42,056 bases of DNA from NCBI GenBank assembly GCA_001817425.1, contig MHII01000035.1, positions 904-42,959 on the forward strand, written 5' to 3'. Origin of the DNA: Candidatus Buchananbacteria bacterium RIFCSPHIGHO2_02_FULL_39_17 (GTDB taxonomy: Bacteria; Patescibacteriota; Patescibacteriia; Buchananbacterales; UBA6539). The position numbers and the translations under genes are program-made. The notes below the pieces were generated by a model. It was not told the origin of the DNA. It made no database searches and worked only from the letters and a program-made list of their open reading frames with translations. Positions 1-8,385 of this stretch are shown one piece after another. Position 1 is the first letter of the stretch. Each line of letters starts with the position of its first letter.

Positions 1-2
1 CT

Positions 3-362
3 TTCCTTGCGTTGGTTAAGTCGCTCTACACCGAGCAAGAGTCCGCGGTCCCGGCCAAGGCCGACAACGAGCAGGCGCCTGCGGTGAAGCCCGAAGGGCT
101 TAACCACCTCGGCGACTCGTTGCCGGAGTTGAAGGGTATTAAGGAAGCCCTTGAATCCGGCTCCGAAGCTCAAAACGTCAAGAAGGAGGTGTTGGCGATC
201 GAAGGCGCCGACGAATCCAAGACGCCTGTGGTCCCTTCCGATGAATCGGCCACCGATGGCTCTTCTGGTGTTGGCTCGGCTGATAAGTCCAAGCGCGCGG
301 CAAAGATCTCTCGGGATCGCAAGGATCCCAAAAAGCGTCGCGCCGCCGGCGACGACGAGTAG
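3..362 (+). CDS. 3' part of a GC-rich, low-complexity hypothetical protein
   Basis: The reading frame is open to the window edge, so the 5' end is missing; a TTG at 12 could serve as a start but nothing supports it. The visible product is about 119 residues, rich in Ala, Glu, Lys, Ser and Asp, without hydrophobic segments. It ends in a strongly basic then acidic tail (KRAAKISRDRKDPKKRR, then GDDE). The pattern suggests a disordered, charged protein. I do not recognise a family. Base composition is clearly more GC-rich than the rest of the window, with many GCC, AAG and TCC codons, so recent transfer or a different selection regime is possible. A strong terminator follows at 403-439. Confidence 0.6.
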   Translation, partial: FLALVKSLYTEQESAVPAKADNEQAPAVKPEGLNHLGDSLPELKGIKEALESGSEAQNVKKEVLAIEGADESKTPVVPSDESATDGSSGVGSADKSKRAAKISRDRKDPKKRRAAGDDE

Positions 363-402
363 TCAAAACGACGCCCAAGCGTCGTCAGACTCAAGAGTGA
401 TT

Positions 403-439
403 AAGAGCGAAACACGGATGTTTCGCTCTTCTTTTTTTT
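403..439 (+). terminator. Rho-independent terminator of the GC-rich gene
   Basis: A perfect 12-bp stem (AAGAGCGAAACA at 403-414, TGTTTCGCTCTT at 419-430) with a 4-nt loop is followed by C and eight T residues. It lies 40 bases after the stop at 362. Confidence 0.9.
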
Positions 440-485
440 GTCTAAAAATGATAAAATGTGTTAGATAATAAGTAAGTCAAGTAAA

Positions 486-540
486 CCCCTCTCCCTATTA
501 TCCCTCTCCCCTTAATAAGGGGAGAGGGGAAGGTGAGGGG
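486..540. repeat. CCCTCTCCCC-type palindromic repeat, copy 1
   Basis: An inner hairpin (CCCTCTCCCCTT / AAGGGGAGAGGG) lies inside outer CCCCT / GAGGGG arms. The same core, with CCCTCACC/GGTGAGGGG outer arms, recurs at 19522-19577 and, doubled, at 41735-41815. It behaves like a dispersed REP-like element and contains no ORF. Confidence 0.8.
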
Positions 541-604
541 ATGGCAATTTAGTTTAAACTTGCCTCGCTGGATTCACTTGCCCACTTGATTTACTATATT
601 TATT

Positions 605-1327
605 ATGCCTACTTTAATCAAAATCACCAATCTCACCAAAGACTATGTTAATGACGAAGTCGTCACCAACGTTTTAACGGGAGTTTCTTTTGAAATTAAC
701 GCCGGCGAATTTGTCGCCATTATGGGACCGTCTGGTTCGGGCAAGTCAACCTTGATGCATATCTTGGGTTTTTTAGATCGGTTAACTGACGGTTTATATC
801 AGTTTGAAGGCAAAGATGTCAGCGAATTTACTGATGATCAATTAGCCAGTTTGCGCAATAAAAAAGTCGGCTTTGTTTTTCAAAGCTATAATTTATTAGC
901 TAAAACCACAGTTTTGGATAATGTCAGATTGCCGCTGATTTATTCGGGCCGGCCGCAAAAAGAAATTAATGAGCTGGCGCAAAATGCGGTTTTAGCCGTT
1001 GGTTTGGTCCATCGGACCAACCATTTGTCCAATCAATTATCCGGCGGCGAATCCCAGCGGGTTGCCATTGCCCGGGCTTTAGTCAATGATCCAAAAGTCA
1101 TTTTTGCCGATGAGCCAACAGGTAATTTGGACTCTAGGTCCGGTAGCCAGATTATGGAGATTTTAGAAAATTTAAATAATGAAGGCCGGACGATTATTTT
1201 AGTCACTCATGAATTAGATACCGCTTCGCACGCGCGGCGGATTATTCGTCTGCGCGACGGCCAAATTGTTTCTGATGAACAAGTGGCGAATCGCCGGAGC
1301 GCCAAAGAAGGGGAACTTCGCAAGTAG
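605..1327 (+). CDS. ABC transporter ATPase, MacB/LolD type
   Basis: This is the cytoplasmic ATPase (240 aa) of a MacB-type exporter. All nucleotide-binding motifs are visible: Walker [10 protein letters not shown] (41-49), Q-loop Gln93, signature LSGGE (145-149), Walker B VIFADE (165-170), the family D-loop context EPTGNLD, and H-loop His202. The length is normal for MacB/LolD/FtsE-like ATPases. Two FtsX-fold permeases follow, giving a three-gene export unit. The substrate cannot be read from sequence; relatives export peptides, lipoproteins or antibiotics. The start follows TATATT (595-600) with only four intervening bases and no SD. Confidence 0.95.
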   Translation: MPTLIKITNLTKDYVNDEVVTNVLTGVSFEINAGEFVAIMGPSGSGKSTLMHILGFLDRLTDGLYQFEGKDVSEFTDDQLASLRNKKVGFVFQSYNLLAKTTVLDNVRLPLIYSGRPQKEINELAQNAVLAVGLVHRTNHLSNQLSGGESQRVAIARALVNDPKVIFADEPTGNLDSRSGSQIMEILENLNNEGRTIILVTHELDTASHARRIIRLRDGQIVSDEQVANRRSAKEGELRK

Positions 1328-1346
1328 GAATTAGGAATTTAGCTTC

Positions 1347-1374
1347 TTAGCTTTTTAGGTACCTAAAAAGCTAA
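1347..1374. repeat. Perfect 28-bp palindrome in the ATPase-permease spacer
   Basis: TTAGCTTTTTAGGT and its exact reverse complement meet at GGTACC. The flanks contain related words (attaggaattt, ctaattccta), so the whole 75-bp spacer is of the repeated-word kind found between many genes here. With no T-run after it, it is not a typical terminator. Confidence 0.85.
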
Positions 1375-1402
1375 TTCCTAACATCCTAACTTCCTAATCC
1401 TT

Positions 1403-2644
1403 ATGTCTTTCCTCTATCTCCTCAAAAATTCGGTTAACAGCTTGCTGGCGCACAAAATGCGTTCGTTTTTAACCATGCTGGGCATGATTATCGGCATTGC
1501 CGCGGTTTTAATCATTATGTCCATTGGCGCCAGCGCGCAGGATTTGATTTTAGGCCAGATTAGGAGCGTGGGCTCAAATTTAATTGGTATTTTACCCGGC
1601 GCGTCTGATGAAAATGGGCCGCCCGCCACGGCTTTAGGCATTACCGTGACGACCTTAAAATTCGATGACGCCTTAGCTTTGGCCAAAAAAGAAAACGTGC
1701 CTCATGCCCTTGCCGTGGCGGCTTACGTCAAAGGTACCGGCACGATTAGTTGGCAAAACCGGAATGTGGATACGAGCATTACTGGGACAACGGCGAGTTA
1801 TTTAGATGTTGAGGATACGGAGGTGGAATTTGGTCGATTTTTTTCAACCGAAGAGGAAAACGATTATTCGCGCGTGGTTGTTTTAGGCAGTCAAACTTAC
1901 GATGATTTATTCGCCGGCCAAGATCCGATTGGCCAGACGGTCAAAATCAAACGCGAGCAATTTAAAGTCATTGGCGTGATGAAAGAGCGCGGCGCGGTCG
2001 CTTTTCAAAGCCAAGACAACCAAATATTTATTCCCGTCAAAACCGCTCAGAAAATTCTTTTAGGCATTAATCATCTTGGTTTTATTCGTCTGCGGGTTGA
2101 TGACACAAAAAATTTGGATGAAAGCACGGAAGCGATTAAAGCCACTCTCCGCGAACAGCATGAGATTAATGACCCGACTAAAGATGATTTCTCCGTGAGA
2201 AACGTCCAGCAGGCGCTTTCCGTTTTAACTGGCGTCACTGACGCGCTGAAGTTTTTTTTGGTGGCCATTGCTGCGATTGCTTTGATTGTCGGGGGCATTG
2301 GCATTATGAATATTATGTTAGTTTCCGTTAATGAACGGATTCGTGAAATCGGCTTAAGAAAAGCGCTTGGTGCGACCTCGGCTAATATTCAAATTCAATT
2401 TCTTTTGGAGACAGTGGTCATTGCTTTTGGTGGCGGTTTAATCGGCACGACCTTAGGCTTACTTTTGGCGGCCTTGGTCGCGGTCGTGGCTAACTATTTG
2501 GGCTATACTTGGCATTTTATTGTTACTATTGATTCTGTAATTTTAGCTTCAAGCGTTTCTATTATTATTGGTTTAATTTTTGGTCTTTATCCGGCGCGTA
2601 AAGCGGCAAAACTAGACCCGATTGAAGCGCTAAGATATGAATAA
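1403..2644 (+). CDS. MacB-type ABC transporter permease (first copy)
   Basis: This is a 413-aa inner-membrane permease with the MacB layout. One N-terminal membrane helix (about residues 20-45, MRSFLTMLGMIIGIAAVLII) is followed by an extracytoplasmic MacB_PCD domain of about 230 residues. A C-terminal FtsX domain with three helices begins near residue 280. The FtsX hallmark IMNIMLVSVNERIREIGLRK is present, and the protein ends in the usual ARKAAKLDPIEALRYE tail. It pairs with the upstream ATPase. The next gene encodes a second, diverged permease with the same plan, so the exporter is probably a heterodimer. Confidence 0.95.
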   Translation: MSFLYLLKNSVNSLLAHKMRSFLTMLGMIIGIAAVLIIMSIGASAQDLILGQIRSVGSNLIGILPGASDENGPPATALGITVTTLKFDDALALAKKENVPHALAVAAYVKGTGTISWQNRNVDTSITGTTASYLDVEDTEVEFGRFFSTEEENDYSRVVVLGSQTYDDLFAGQDPIGQTVKIKREQFKVIGVMKERGAVAFQSQDNQIFIPVKTAQKILLGINHLGFIRLRVDDTKNLDESTEAIKATLREQHEINDPTKDDFSVRNVQQALSVLTGVTDALKFFLVAIAAIALIVGGIGIMNIMLVSVNERIREIGLRKALGATSANIQIQFLLETVVIAFGGGLIGTTLGLLLAALVAVVANYLGYTWHFIVTIDSVILASSVSIIIGLIFGLYPARKAAKLDPIEALRYE

Positions 2645-2759
2645 TAAATTTAAAAGTCAAAAAGCAAAAGTCAAAAGTACAAGTCAAAAGTTAAAATTTT
2701 GCTACTTTTGAATTTTAAATTGCAATTTTGATTTTTGACTTATGACTTTTGACTTATTT
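2645..2759. repeat. AGTCAAAA/TTTTGACT word-repeat spacer
   Basis: Several copies of agtcaaaag are followed by inverted copies (tttttgactta, acttttgact), which could pair into a long imperfect hairpin. The related spacer at 13526-13640 uses the same words. The inverted copies run into the next ORF, supplying its first six codons if the upstream ATG is used. Confidence 0.75.
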
Positions 2760-4013
2760 ATGAGACTTCTTCCCCTAAAACTCGCCTTAGCTTCATTGAA
2801 GCGCAATCGCGGCCGATCCCTGCTGACGGTTTTAGGCATTGTTATTGGCATTATGGCGGTTATTACTGTGATGTCGGCGGGGGACAGTTTGCATGTTTAT
2901 TTAGTTGATCAAATTCAGACTTTTGGCACGGATTTAATTCAAACAGAAATTAAAGTGCCAAACACTGGCCACACTTCCACCCAAAATGTCCAAGGCTTAG
3001 CTATGGGCATTCAAGTGACCACTCTCACCTTGAATGACATGGCCGAGATTAATAAATTGCCAAACATCAAAAGCAGTTATGCCACGGTTTTAGGTCAAGA
3101 AGTGATTTCTTTTGAGAATGAAAATAAGCAGACTTTGATTTGGGGCGCTAGTGCCTCTTTTGACCAGATTGACGCTTCTGAAGTGGCTGAAGGCCGATTT
3201 TTTACTGATGAAGAAGATAAGGGTCTGGCTCAAGTCGTGGTTTTAGGCTCAACAGTCAAAGAAAAAATTTTTGGCGAAAAAATTGCTCTGGGCGAAATGG
3301 TCAAAATCGGCAAAATTAAATTTCGGGTGATTGGCGTGATGCAAAAACGCGGTTCAATTGCTTTTTTTGACATGGATAATATGGTTTATCTGCCGGTTCA
3401 AACCTTGCAAAAAAAATTAATGGGAATTAATCATGTGGTCTCAATTACTTCGCAAGTTTACGATAAAAATTTATTTGATGAGACTTCAGCGGAGATAAAC
3501 AGCCTTTTGCGCCAGCGCCATGATATTTCAACTGACAATAAAGATAAAGATGATTTTAATGTCATGACGATGGCGGAAGCATTGGATATTTATAATACGA
3601 TTTTTGGCGCTTTAAATTTGCTTTTAGCCGCGATTGCCGGCATCTCTCTTGTCGTCGGCGGCGTCGGCATTATGAATATTATGTATGTTTCCGTGACGGA
3701 GCGGATATATGAGATTGGTTTGCGTAAAGCCGTCGGGGCGACCAGCGCTAATATTTTATGGCAGTTTTTATGGGAAGCCATCGTGATTACTTTTTTTGGC
3801 GCGATGATCGGATTTTTATTTGGCGTGGCTTTGGCTTTTCTTATTGCCTTTGGTGCGTCAATTCTTGGCTTTAGCTGGCGTTTTGTTGTCTCGCCGCAAT
3901 CAGTAATGTTGGCGATTTCCGCTTCTTTGGGCATTGGTTTAATTTTTGGCGTTTGGCCGGCCTTAGCCGCGGCTAAACTAGAACCAGTCACCGCTTTGAG
4001 AAAATCAAAATAA
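2760..4013 (+). CDS. MacB-type ABC transporter permease (second copy)
   Basis: The product is 417 aa from ATG 2760. An ATG at 2742 is in frame, but the residues between come from the repeated tgacttttgactt spacer, so the later start is preferred. The architecture matches the upstream permease: an N-terminal helix ([20 protein letters not shown]), a MacB_PCD-like periplasmic domain, and a C-terminal FtsX domain with [20 protein letters not shown] and the closing [12 protein letters not shown]. The two permeases are clearly paralogous but diverged in the outer domain, as expected for a tandem duplication forming a hetero-oligomeric exporter. msrB begins 11 bases downstream. Confidence 0.94.
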   Translation: MRLLPLKLALASLKRNRGRSLLTVLGIVIGIMAVITVMSAGDSLHVYLVDQIQTFGTDLIQTEIKVPNTGHTSTQNVQGLAMGIQVTTLTLNDMAEINKLPNIKSSYATVLGQEVISFENENKQTLIWGASASFDQIDASEVAEGRFFTDEEDKGLAQVVVLGSTVKEKIFGEKIALGEMVKIGKIKFRVIGVMQKRGSIAFFDMDNMVYLPVQTLQKKLMGINHVVSITSQVYDKNLFDETSAEINSLLRQRHDISTDNKDKDDFNVMTMAEALDIYNTIFGALNLLLAAIAGISLVVGGVGIMNIMYVSVTERIYEIGLRKAVGATSANILWQFLWEAIVITFFGAMIGFLFGVALAFLIAFGASILGFSWRFVVSPQSVMLAISASLGIGLIFGVWPALAAAKLEPVTALRKSK

Positions 4014-4024
4014 TTTTTTATTTT

Positions 4025-4387
4025 ATGAAACTAAATAAACTTACGCCAGAAGAAGAGCGCGTGATTGTTTATAAAGGGACAGAAGCGCCGTTTTCTGGCG
4101 AATATGACAAACATTTTGCGCCGGGATTTTATGTTTGCAAGCGCTGTGGCACCAAACTTTTTTCGTCAAAAGATAAATTTGACGCTTATTGCGGCTGGCC
4201 GAGTTTTGATGATGAAATTCCCGGTGCGATTAAACGCGTGCCTGATTCTGATGGTATCAGAACCGAAATCCAATGCGCCAACTGCGGTGCGCACCTTGGC
4301 CATGTTTTTTTGGGTGAAGGGATGACGCCGAAAAACACTCGCCATTGCGTTAATTCAATTTCTTTGAAATTTGTTGACGAGAAATAA
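4025..4387 (+). CDS. msrB: Peptide-methionine (R)-S-oxide reductase MsrB
   Basis: MsrB reduces R-methionine sulfoxide in proteins, with thioredoxin or a similar donor. This 120-aa protein is one complete MsrB domain. It has two zinc-binding CxxC pairs (Cys38/Cys41 in CKRCGT, Cys84/Cys87 in CANCGA), the GWPSF motif (57-61), GAHLGHVF (88-95) and the catalytic Cys108 in RHCVNS. Cys56, just before GWPSF, can act as the resolving cysteine. It starts 11 bases after the second permease, so it may be co-transcribed with the exporter. It lacks a signal peptide and should be cytoplasmic. Confidence 0.97.
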   Translation: MKLNKLTPEEERVIVYKGTEAPFSGEYDKHFAPGFYVCKRCGTKLFSSKDKFDAYCGWPSFDDEIPGAIKRVPDSDGIRTEIQCANCGAHLGHVFLGEGMTPKNTRHCVNSISLKFVDEK

Positions 4388-4453
4388 TTGTGCTGTAATT
4401 TATTATACTAAATAGAGTATAGAATGTTTTTATAATTTAGGAGGGTAGAGACT

Positions 4454-4621
4454 ATGAGCGGAGGATGTTTCGGTTTAACTGATGAAGAGATCTTAAGAAT
4501 TGTTCGTGAAGAAATACCACAAAGCAGTAGTCAAGTGGTTATTGGGTATGTTGACGAAAAATTTGTAGAGATCATTGAACAGCTTCAGGAGAGACACGCA
4601 AAAGCTAAACAGCCTAAATGA
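4454..4621 (+). CDS. Small orphan protein (55 aa) with strong SD
   Basis: An AGGAGGG (4439-4445) sits nine bases before the ATG and fixes the start. The product begins MSGGCFGLTDEEILRIVREE and ends ERHAKAKQPK. It appears mostly helical and soluble, with acidic and Gln-rich stretches and no membrane helix. I do not recognise it. It belongs to a set of small genes in this window with strong SDs and their own terminators, unlike the neighbouring housekeeping genes. Confidence 0.75.
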   Translation: MSGGCFGLTDEEILRIVREEIPQSSSQVVIGYVDEKFVEIIEQLQERHAKAKQPK

Positions 4622-4668
4622 ATTGTTAGTGCCCAGTTTATCTTGATTAGCACTTGAATCTAAAATAA

Positions 4669-4707
4669 ATAGCCAGACCATATTGCTTGGTGGTACTGGT
4701 TTTTTTC
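4669..4707 (+). terminator. Probable terminator after the 55-aa gene
   Basis: An imperfect hairpin (AGCCAGACCA / TGGTACTGG) is followed by seven T residues, immediately before the rpsB promoter. The stem has bulges, so the call is moderate. Confidence 0.55.
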
Positions 4708-4736
4708 TTGACATTTTTTTCAAATTATTTTATATT
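4708..4736 (+). promoter_or_regulatory. Promoter of rpsB
   Basis: A consensus TTGACA (4708-4713), 17-bp spacer and TATATT (4731-4736). It places the transcript start near 4743, giving a leader of about 145 nt before rpsB. Confidence 0.8.
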
Positions 4737-4790
4737 ATATAAGTCTCTTGATTAACTCGATTAACTTAATTAACTAACTAAATTATACAT

Positions 4791-4875
4791 ACCGCTGTTC
4801 ATTATTGATTCCTCCCTGATGTGAAATCAGGGCCCCAATAAATGCGGTAGAAGTCCTGATCTCAGTCGGGAAAAA
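4791..4875 (+). promoter_or_regulatory. Structured rpsB leader, candidate S2 autoregulatory element
   Basis: Nested pairing is evident. ACCGC (4791-4795) pairs with GCGGT (4844-4848). Inside it TATTG pairs with CAATA, and the tip is a perfect CCCTGAT (4814-4820) / ATCAGGG (4826-4832) hairpin. A second small hairpin (CCTGA / TCGGG with a G-U pair) ends just before the purine-rich region upstream of the start codon. rpsB leaders in other bacteria often mediate feedback by S2; this one does not match a leader I know by sequence. Confidence 0.65.
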
Positions 4876-4887
4876 AGGAAAAAACTT

Positions 4888-5616
4888 ATGTCCAGTGTTC
4901 CGGATTTATTGACGTTATTGAAAGCGGGGGCGCATTTTGGCCATCAGCTTTCCAGACGCAACCCAAAAATGGAGCCCTATATTTTCACGAGCAAAGGCGG
5001 GTTTCATATTATTAATTTGGAAAAAACCCAAGAAATGCTGGCTGAAGCTGCGGCTTTTATTAAAAAGTTGGTGGCTAATGGCGGCATTATTTTATTTTTA
5101 GGCACCAAAAAACAGGCTCAGCCAATTATTACCCGCTATGCTAAAGATTGTAATATGCCTTTTGTTACTGAACGGTGGCTGGGCGGCACCTTTACTAATT
5201 TTTCAGAAATCACGCGGATGGTGAGGCGCTTTACCGAACTTAAAAAAAGGAAGGTTTTGGGTCAGCTGGAAAAATACACCAAGAAGGAACGGCTGGATTT
5301 TGATAAAGAAATTGAAAAAATGGAAAGGATGGTTGGTGGGATTGAGAACTTAAGCCGGATCCCTGACGCCATTTATGTTTGCGACGTTAAAAAAGAAAAA
5401 ACGGCCGTGGATGAAGCCATTAAAAAAAATATTCCCGTGGTGGCGATTTGTGACACTAATGTTAATCCGGACAAGATTAATTATGTCATTCCGGCTAATG
5501 ATGATTCGGTTAAGTCACTTGACTTGATTACTAGTTCAATCGCCCAGGCGGTCAAAGCAGGTTTAAAAGAAAAAGAAGAAAAGGTTAAAGAGGCCAAAGC
5601 AACGGTAAGTAAATAA
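4888..5616 (+). CDS. rpsB: 30S ribosomal protein S2
   Basis: This 242-aa protein has the S2 signatures: LLKAGAHFGHQ near the N-terminus, NPKMEPYIF, FLGTKKQAQPII, RWLGGTFTNF (about 96-105) and PVVAICDTNVNP near residue 190. S2 is one of the last proteins to join the 30S subunit and helps recruit S1 where S1 exists. The C-terminus is a short Lys/Glu-rich tail. A purine stretch (AAAAAAGGAAAAAA) precedes the ATG. tsf follows on the same strand after a 203-bp AT-rich spacer, the usual rpsB-tsf order. Confidence 0.98.
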   Translation: MSSVPDLLTLLKAGAHFGHQLSRRNPKMEPYIFTSKGGFHIINLEKTQEMLAEAAAFIKKLVANGGIILFLGTKKQAQPIITRYAKDCNMPFVTERWLGGTFTNFSEITRMVRRFTELKKRKVLGQLEKYTKKERLDFDKEIEKMERMVGGIENLSRIPDAIYVCDVKKEKTAVDEAIKKNIPVVAICDTNVNPDKINYVIPANDDSVKSLDLITSSIAQAVKAGLKEKEEKVKEAKATVSK

Positions 5617-5659
5617 ATTTATAGTAGGCCTCATTTATTATTTTTCTTAATATACTTAA

Positions 5660-5795
5660 GTTTAAATTGTAAATGATAAAATCCAAATATCAAATCAATC
5701 TCAAATTCCCAAATCCGAAAAAATTATTTTGTCATTTAGATTTTGAAATTTGTTTGACATTTGAGCTTTGGATTTAGGATTTACATTAAATTATC
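5660..5795. repeat. Long imperfect inverted repeat between rpsB and tsf
   Basis: Words such as aaatccaaatatcaaat and tctcaaattccc on the left face complementary words (aaatttgtttgacatttg, tttggatttagg) on the right. They could form an AU-rich hairpin of more than 40 bp with mismatches. The same vocabulary recurs in other spacers. Confidence 0.65.
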
Positions 5796-5819
5796 AATTT
5801 AATTATCTATAGTTAGAAT

Positions 5820-6617
5820 ATGTCAATTGATACAAAATTAATTACTAAACTTCGTGAATTGATCGGCGCCGGCATCGCTGATTGTAAAATTGCTTTAGAA
5901 GAAGTCAACGGTAATCTTGATCAAGCCGTGGAAATTTTGCGGAAAAAAGGCGCGATGAAAGCCGCGAAAAAGGCCGAGCGTTCAACTAATGAAGGGGTGA
6001 TTGCTTTTAGTCAGGCGGAAAATAAAATCGCCGTTGTTGGCTTGGCTTGTGAAACTGATTTTGTCGCTAAAAATCAGGATTTTATTAATACCGTCAATGA
6101 TTTTGCGAAAAAATTATTGACTACCGAGCAAGCGCAATTTAAGGATTGGGCTCATAAAAAGATTCAAAATGAATTGATTGTCAAAATTGGCGAAAACATT
6201 AAATTAGTTTTTGCCGAAGTAATTTCCGGTGGATTAATCGGCGCTTATTTGCACGCCAATAAAAAAGTTGCCGCGGCGGTAGTTTTAAACGTTGGAAAAA
6301 CAGAATTGGCAACGGATTTAGCGATGCAAATAACCGCGATGTCGCCTCGATATATTAAGCCGCAAGATGTTCCGGCTGAAGAACTGGAAAAAGAAAAAGA
6401 GATTTATCGCCAGCAGCTTAAAAATGAAGGCAAGCCTGAAACAATGTGGGAAAAAATCATTCCGGGGAAATTAAATAAATTTTACGAGGAAGTTTGTTTG
6501 TTGAACCAGGCATATATTAAAGATGATAAAATTAAAATTATTGATTTGATTAAACAAGAAAGTAAAAGTACTGGACAAGAAGTGGCAGTGCTTAGTTTTA
6601 AGCGTTACCAGATTTAA
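5820..6617 (+). CDS. tsf: Elongation factor Ts
   Basis: EF-Ts is the guanine-nucleotide exchange factor for EF-Tu. This 265-aa protein starts with a UBA-like domain (TKLRELIGAGIADCKIAL, then NLDQAVEILRKKG). It carries the conserved CETDFVAKN motif around residue 79 and the core dimer-type region ending with KIIDLIKQES. The length is normal for a two-domain EF-Ts. It forms the usual rpsB-tsf pair. The spacer has no convincing promoter, so it may rely on readthrough from rpsB. Confidence 0.98.
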   Translation: MSIDTKLITKLRELIGAGIADCKIALEEVNGNLDQAVEILRKKGAMKAAKKAERSTNEGVIAFSQAENKIAVVGLACETDFVAKNQDFINTVNDFAKKLLTTEQAQFKDWAHKKIQNELIVKIGENIKLVFAEVISGGLIGAYLHANKKVAAAVVLNVGKTELATDLAMQITAMSPRYIKPQDVPAEELEKEKEIYRQQLKNEGKPETMWEKIIPGKLNKFYEEVCLLNQAYIKDDKIKIIDLIKQESKSTGQEVAVLSFKRYQI

Positions 6618-6631
6618 TTTGGTAATACGGA

Positions 6632-6755
6632 GAACAATCTCTTTAGAGATTGCTTCTCCCGTCGTTTGCGAAAGACGGGATCATAATGACAGACATTATC
6701 ATGTCATTGCGAGGAGGAGTCCCGAACTTGCCGAGGGACGACAACAAAGCAATCC
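6632..6755. repeat. TCATTGCGAG...GCAATC dispersed repeat, copy 1
   Basis: It contains TGTCATTGCGAGGAGGAGTC, an inner hairpin (GTCCCG / CGAGGGAC) and the closing AAAGCAATCC, plus a left half with CAATCTC / GAGATTGC and CCCGTC / GACGGG hairpins. Related copies lie at 14914-15041 and 40656-40769. The in-frame extension it gives the next ORF is not considered coding. Confidence 0.75.
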
Positions 6756-6765
6756 TAATTCAATT

Positions 6766-7215
6766 ATGCTCAAAGATTTTAAAAAAATTTCATTTTTTAT
6801 TACTGTTTTTATTTTGGCCAGTACTTTAAGCGCTTGTAAAAAATCAACGCCGGTGCCGATTGAACAAGTAAACATTAATCCTGGCGTCGTCGAGACTGGC
6901 AATATTATTGATGCTTCGGGAAAAAATAGCCAGACCATTAATGTCGTGCCGGGGGACTTGATTTATTTAAAATTAATGGGAGAAGCAAAGAGCGGTAAGC
7001 AATGGACGGTCATTAGTCCAGCGCAGGGTGACTCCTTAAGTTTAAAAGAGCAAAAAGTTATTGGTTTAGATGACAAAGAAATTCTCGCCGGTAAATTTAG
7101 CAGTGAATGGTGGCTGAAAGTGGAAACCAAGGGCGAATTTGATTTACAATTTGATTACGGCAAGCTGACCAAAAAGGCAGAACAAATTTTTAAAATCAAA
7201 GTGATTAGTCAATAG
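6766..7215 (+). CDS. Lipoprotein, possibly chagasin/I42-like
   Basis: The start is taken at 6766, which gives a clean lipoprotein signal: MLKDFKK, a hydrophobic stretch and the lipobox LSAC with Cys near residue 23. The longer frame upstream runs through a dispersed repeat and would bury the signal. The mature part (about 125 aa) is probably all-beta. It contains VVPGDLIYLKL, then KQWTVI and later GEFDLQFDYGK, a layout reminiscent of chagasin-type cysteine protease inhibitors (an early beta strand, a W after the first loop). The canonical NPTTGY loop is absent, so that family is only a suggestion. A terminator follows. Confidence 0.75.
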   Translation: MLKDFKKISFFITVFILASTLSACKKSTPVPIEQVNINPGVVETGNIIDASGKNSQTINVVPGDLIYLKLMGEAKSGKQWTVISPAQGDSLSLKEQKVIGLDDKEILAGKFSSEWWLKVETKGEFDLQFDYGKLTKKAEQIFKIKVISQ

Positions 7216-7228
7216 TTTTTTTGAGAAA

Positions 7229-7266
7229 ACATTAAAGCCAGCGGCGCTTTAATGTTTTTTGTTTTT
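7229..7266 (+). terminator. Terminator after the lipoprotein gene
   Basis: A perfect 10-bp stem (ACATTAAAGC 7229-7238, GCTTTAATGT 7246-7255) with a 7-nt loop is followed by TTTTTTGTTTTT. Confidence 0.92.
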
Positions 7267-7267
7267 G

Positions 7268-7276
7268 TGCTATAAT
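7268..7276 (+). promoter_or_regulatory. Extended -10 promoter of gap
   Basis: TGC-TATAAT (7268-7276) directly follows the terminator T-run, with no good -35 hexamer. The transcript should start near 7283, about 33 nt before the gap ATG. Confidence 0.75.
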
Positions 7277-7315
7277 AGTAGCGGTAAATTTCTAATTAAT
7301 TAGCTTAAAAATTAT

Positions 7316-8329
7316 ATGATTACTCGCATTGCGATTAATGGATTTGGTCGAATTGGCCGGGCGGCCTTTCGGGCGGCCTTAGGCATGAAAGACGTTGAAA
7401 TTGTGGCGATTAACGACATTATGGATAATAAAATATTGACCCATCTTTTGCAGTATGATACGGTTTATGGCCAGTATCCAAAAGCCGTTTTGCCGATTAA
7501 GGAGGGGATTAAAATTGATAATAAGATTTATCCGGTCTTGGCGGAAAAAGAGCCGGCCAAACTGCCTTGGAAAAAATTTAAAGTTGATGCGGTCTTGGAA
7601 TGCACGGGGCGATTTACCGACAAAAAAGCCGCGGTGGAGCACTTGAAAGCCGGCGCTAAACAAGTGATTATTTCCGCGCCGGCTAAAGACGGCGCCACTC
7701 AAACTTTGGTTTTCGGCACTAAATTGACGGCGGATAATTTAAAAAGTAAAAAATATGATTCTGTTATTTCCATGGCGTCTTGCACGACTAATTGTATTTC
7801 GCCGGTCATTCAGGTTTTAGATACGCGTTTTGGCGTAGAAAAAGCGCTAATGACCACTGTTCATTCTTATACGGCGGATCAAAGTTTAGTTGATGGACCG
7901 CATCGTGATTTGCGCCGCGCCAGAGCCGCGGCCCATAATATCGTGCCGACCACGACTGGCGCGGCGATTGCCACGACTAAAGTCGTGCCGAATTTAAAAA
8001 ATCTTTTTGACGGCGTTGCGATTCGGGTGCCGACGATTTGCGGATCAATCTCGGATATTACGGCGGTTTTGAAGCGGAAAAAAGTGACGGTTAAGCAGAT
8101 TAACGATGAGTTTAAACAGGCCGCGAAAAATCCGCTTTATAAATCAGTTTTAGGGGTAACGAATAAGCCCTTAGTCTCCAGTGATTTCATTGGCTCTTGC
8201 TATTCGGCAATAGTTGATTTAGAATTTACTCGGGTGGTGGGCGGTAATTTGGTGAAAGTTTTTGCTTGGTATGACAATGAATGGGCGTATAGTTTACGGT
8301 TAGTGGAAATGGCGCGGCAAATCGGTTAA
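7316..8329 (+). CDS. gap: Glyceraldehyde-3-phosphate dehydrogenase, type I
   Basis: This enzyme oxidises glyceraldehyde-3-phosphate to 1,3-bisphosphoglycerate. The 337-aa protein has the Rossmann motif INGFGRIGR (8-16) and Asp34, which marks NAD preference. The catalytic Cys156 lies in SMASCTTNC, His183 in TTVHSYTADQ, and the substrate loop RAAAHNIVPTTTGAA is present. The C-terminal WYDNEWAYSLRLVEM is intact. No residue looks abnormal. The gene stands alone behind its own promoter. pgk (11322) and eno (13645) are nearby but in separate units, so the lower glycolytic genes are grouped without forming one operon. Confidence 0.98.
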   Translation: MITRIAINGFGRIGRAAFRAALGMKDVEIVAINDIMDNKILTHLLQYDTVYGQYPKAVLPIKEGIKIDNKIYPVLAEKEPAKLPWKKFKVDAVLECTGRFTDKKAAVEHLKAGAKQVIISAPAKDGATQTLVFGTKLTADNLKSKKYDSVISMASCTTNCISPVIQVLDTRFGVEKALMTTVHSYTADQSLVDGPHRDLRRARAAAHNIVPTTTGAAIATTKVVPNLKNLFDGVAIRVPTICGSISDITAVLKRKKVTVKQINDEFKQAAKNPLYKSVLGVTNKPLVSSDFIGSCYSAIVDLEFTRVVGGNLVKVFAWYDNEWAYSLRLVEMARQIG

Positions 8330-8385
8330 TCGCGATTGAAATAAATCTACTTGCCTAACTTCCTAATTTCCTAATTCCTAAAAAA

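Noticed and set aside
3590-3991. Antisense frame of 133 codons in the second permease, and similar long frames opposite wzx and enolase
   Set aside because: They lie wholly within well-supported genes, have no SD or family features and reflect codon bias of the sense strand.
6619-6765. Longer N-terminus for the lipoprotein at 6766
   Set aside because: It is read through a dispersed repeat and would place 49 residues before a clear lipoprotein signal.
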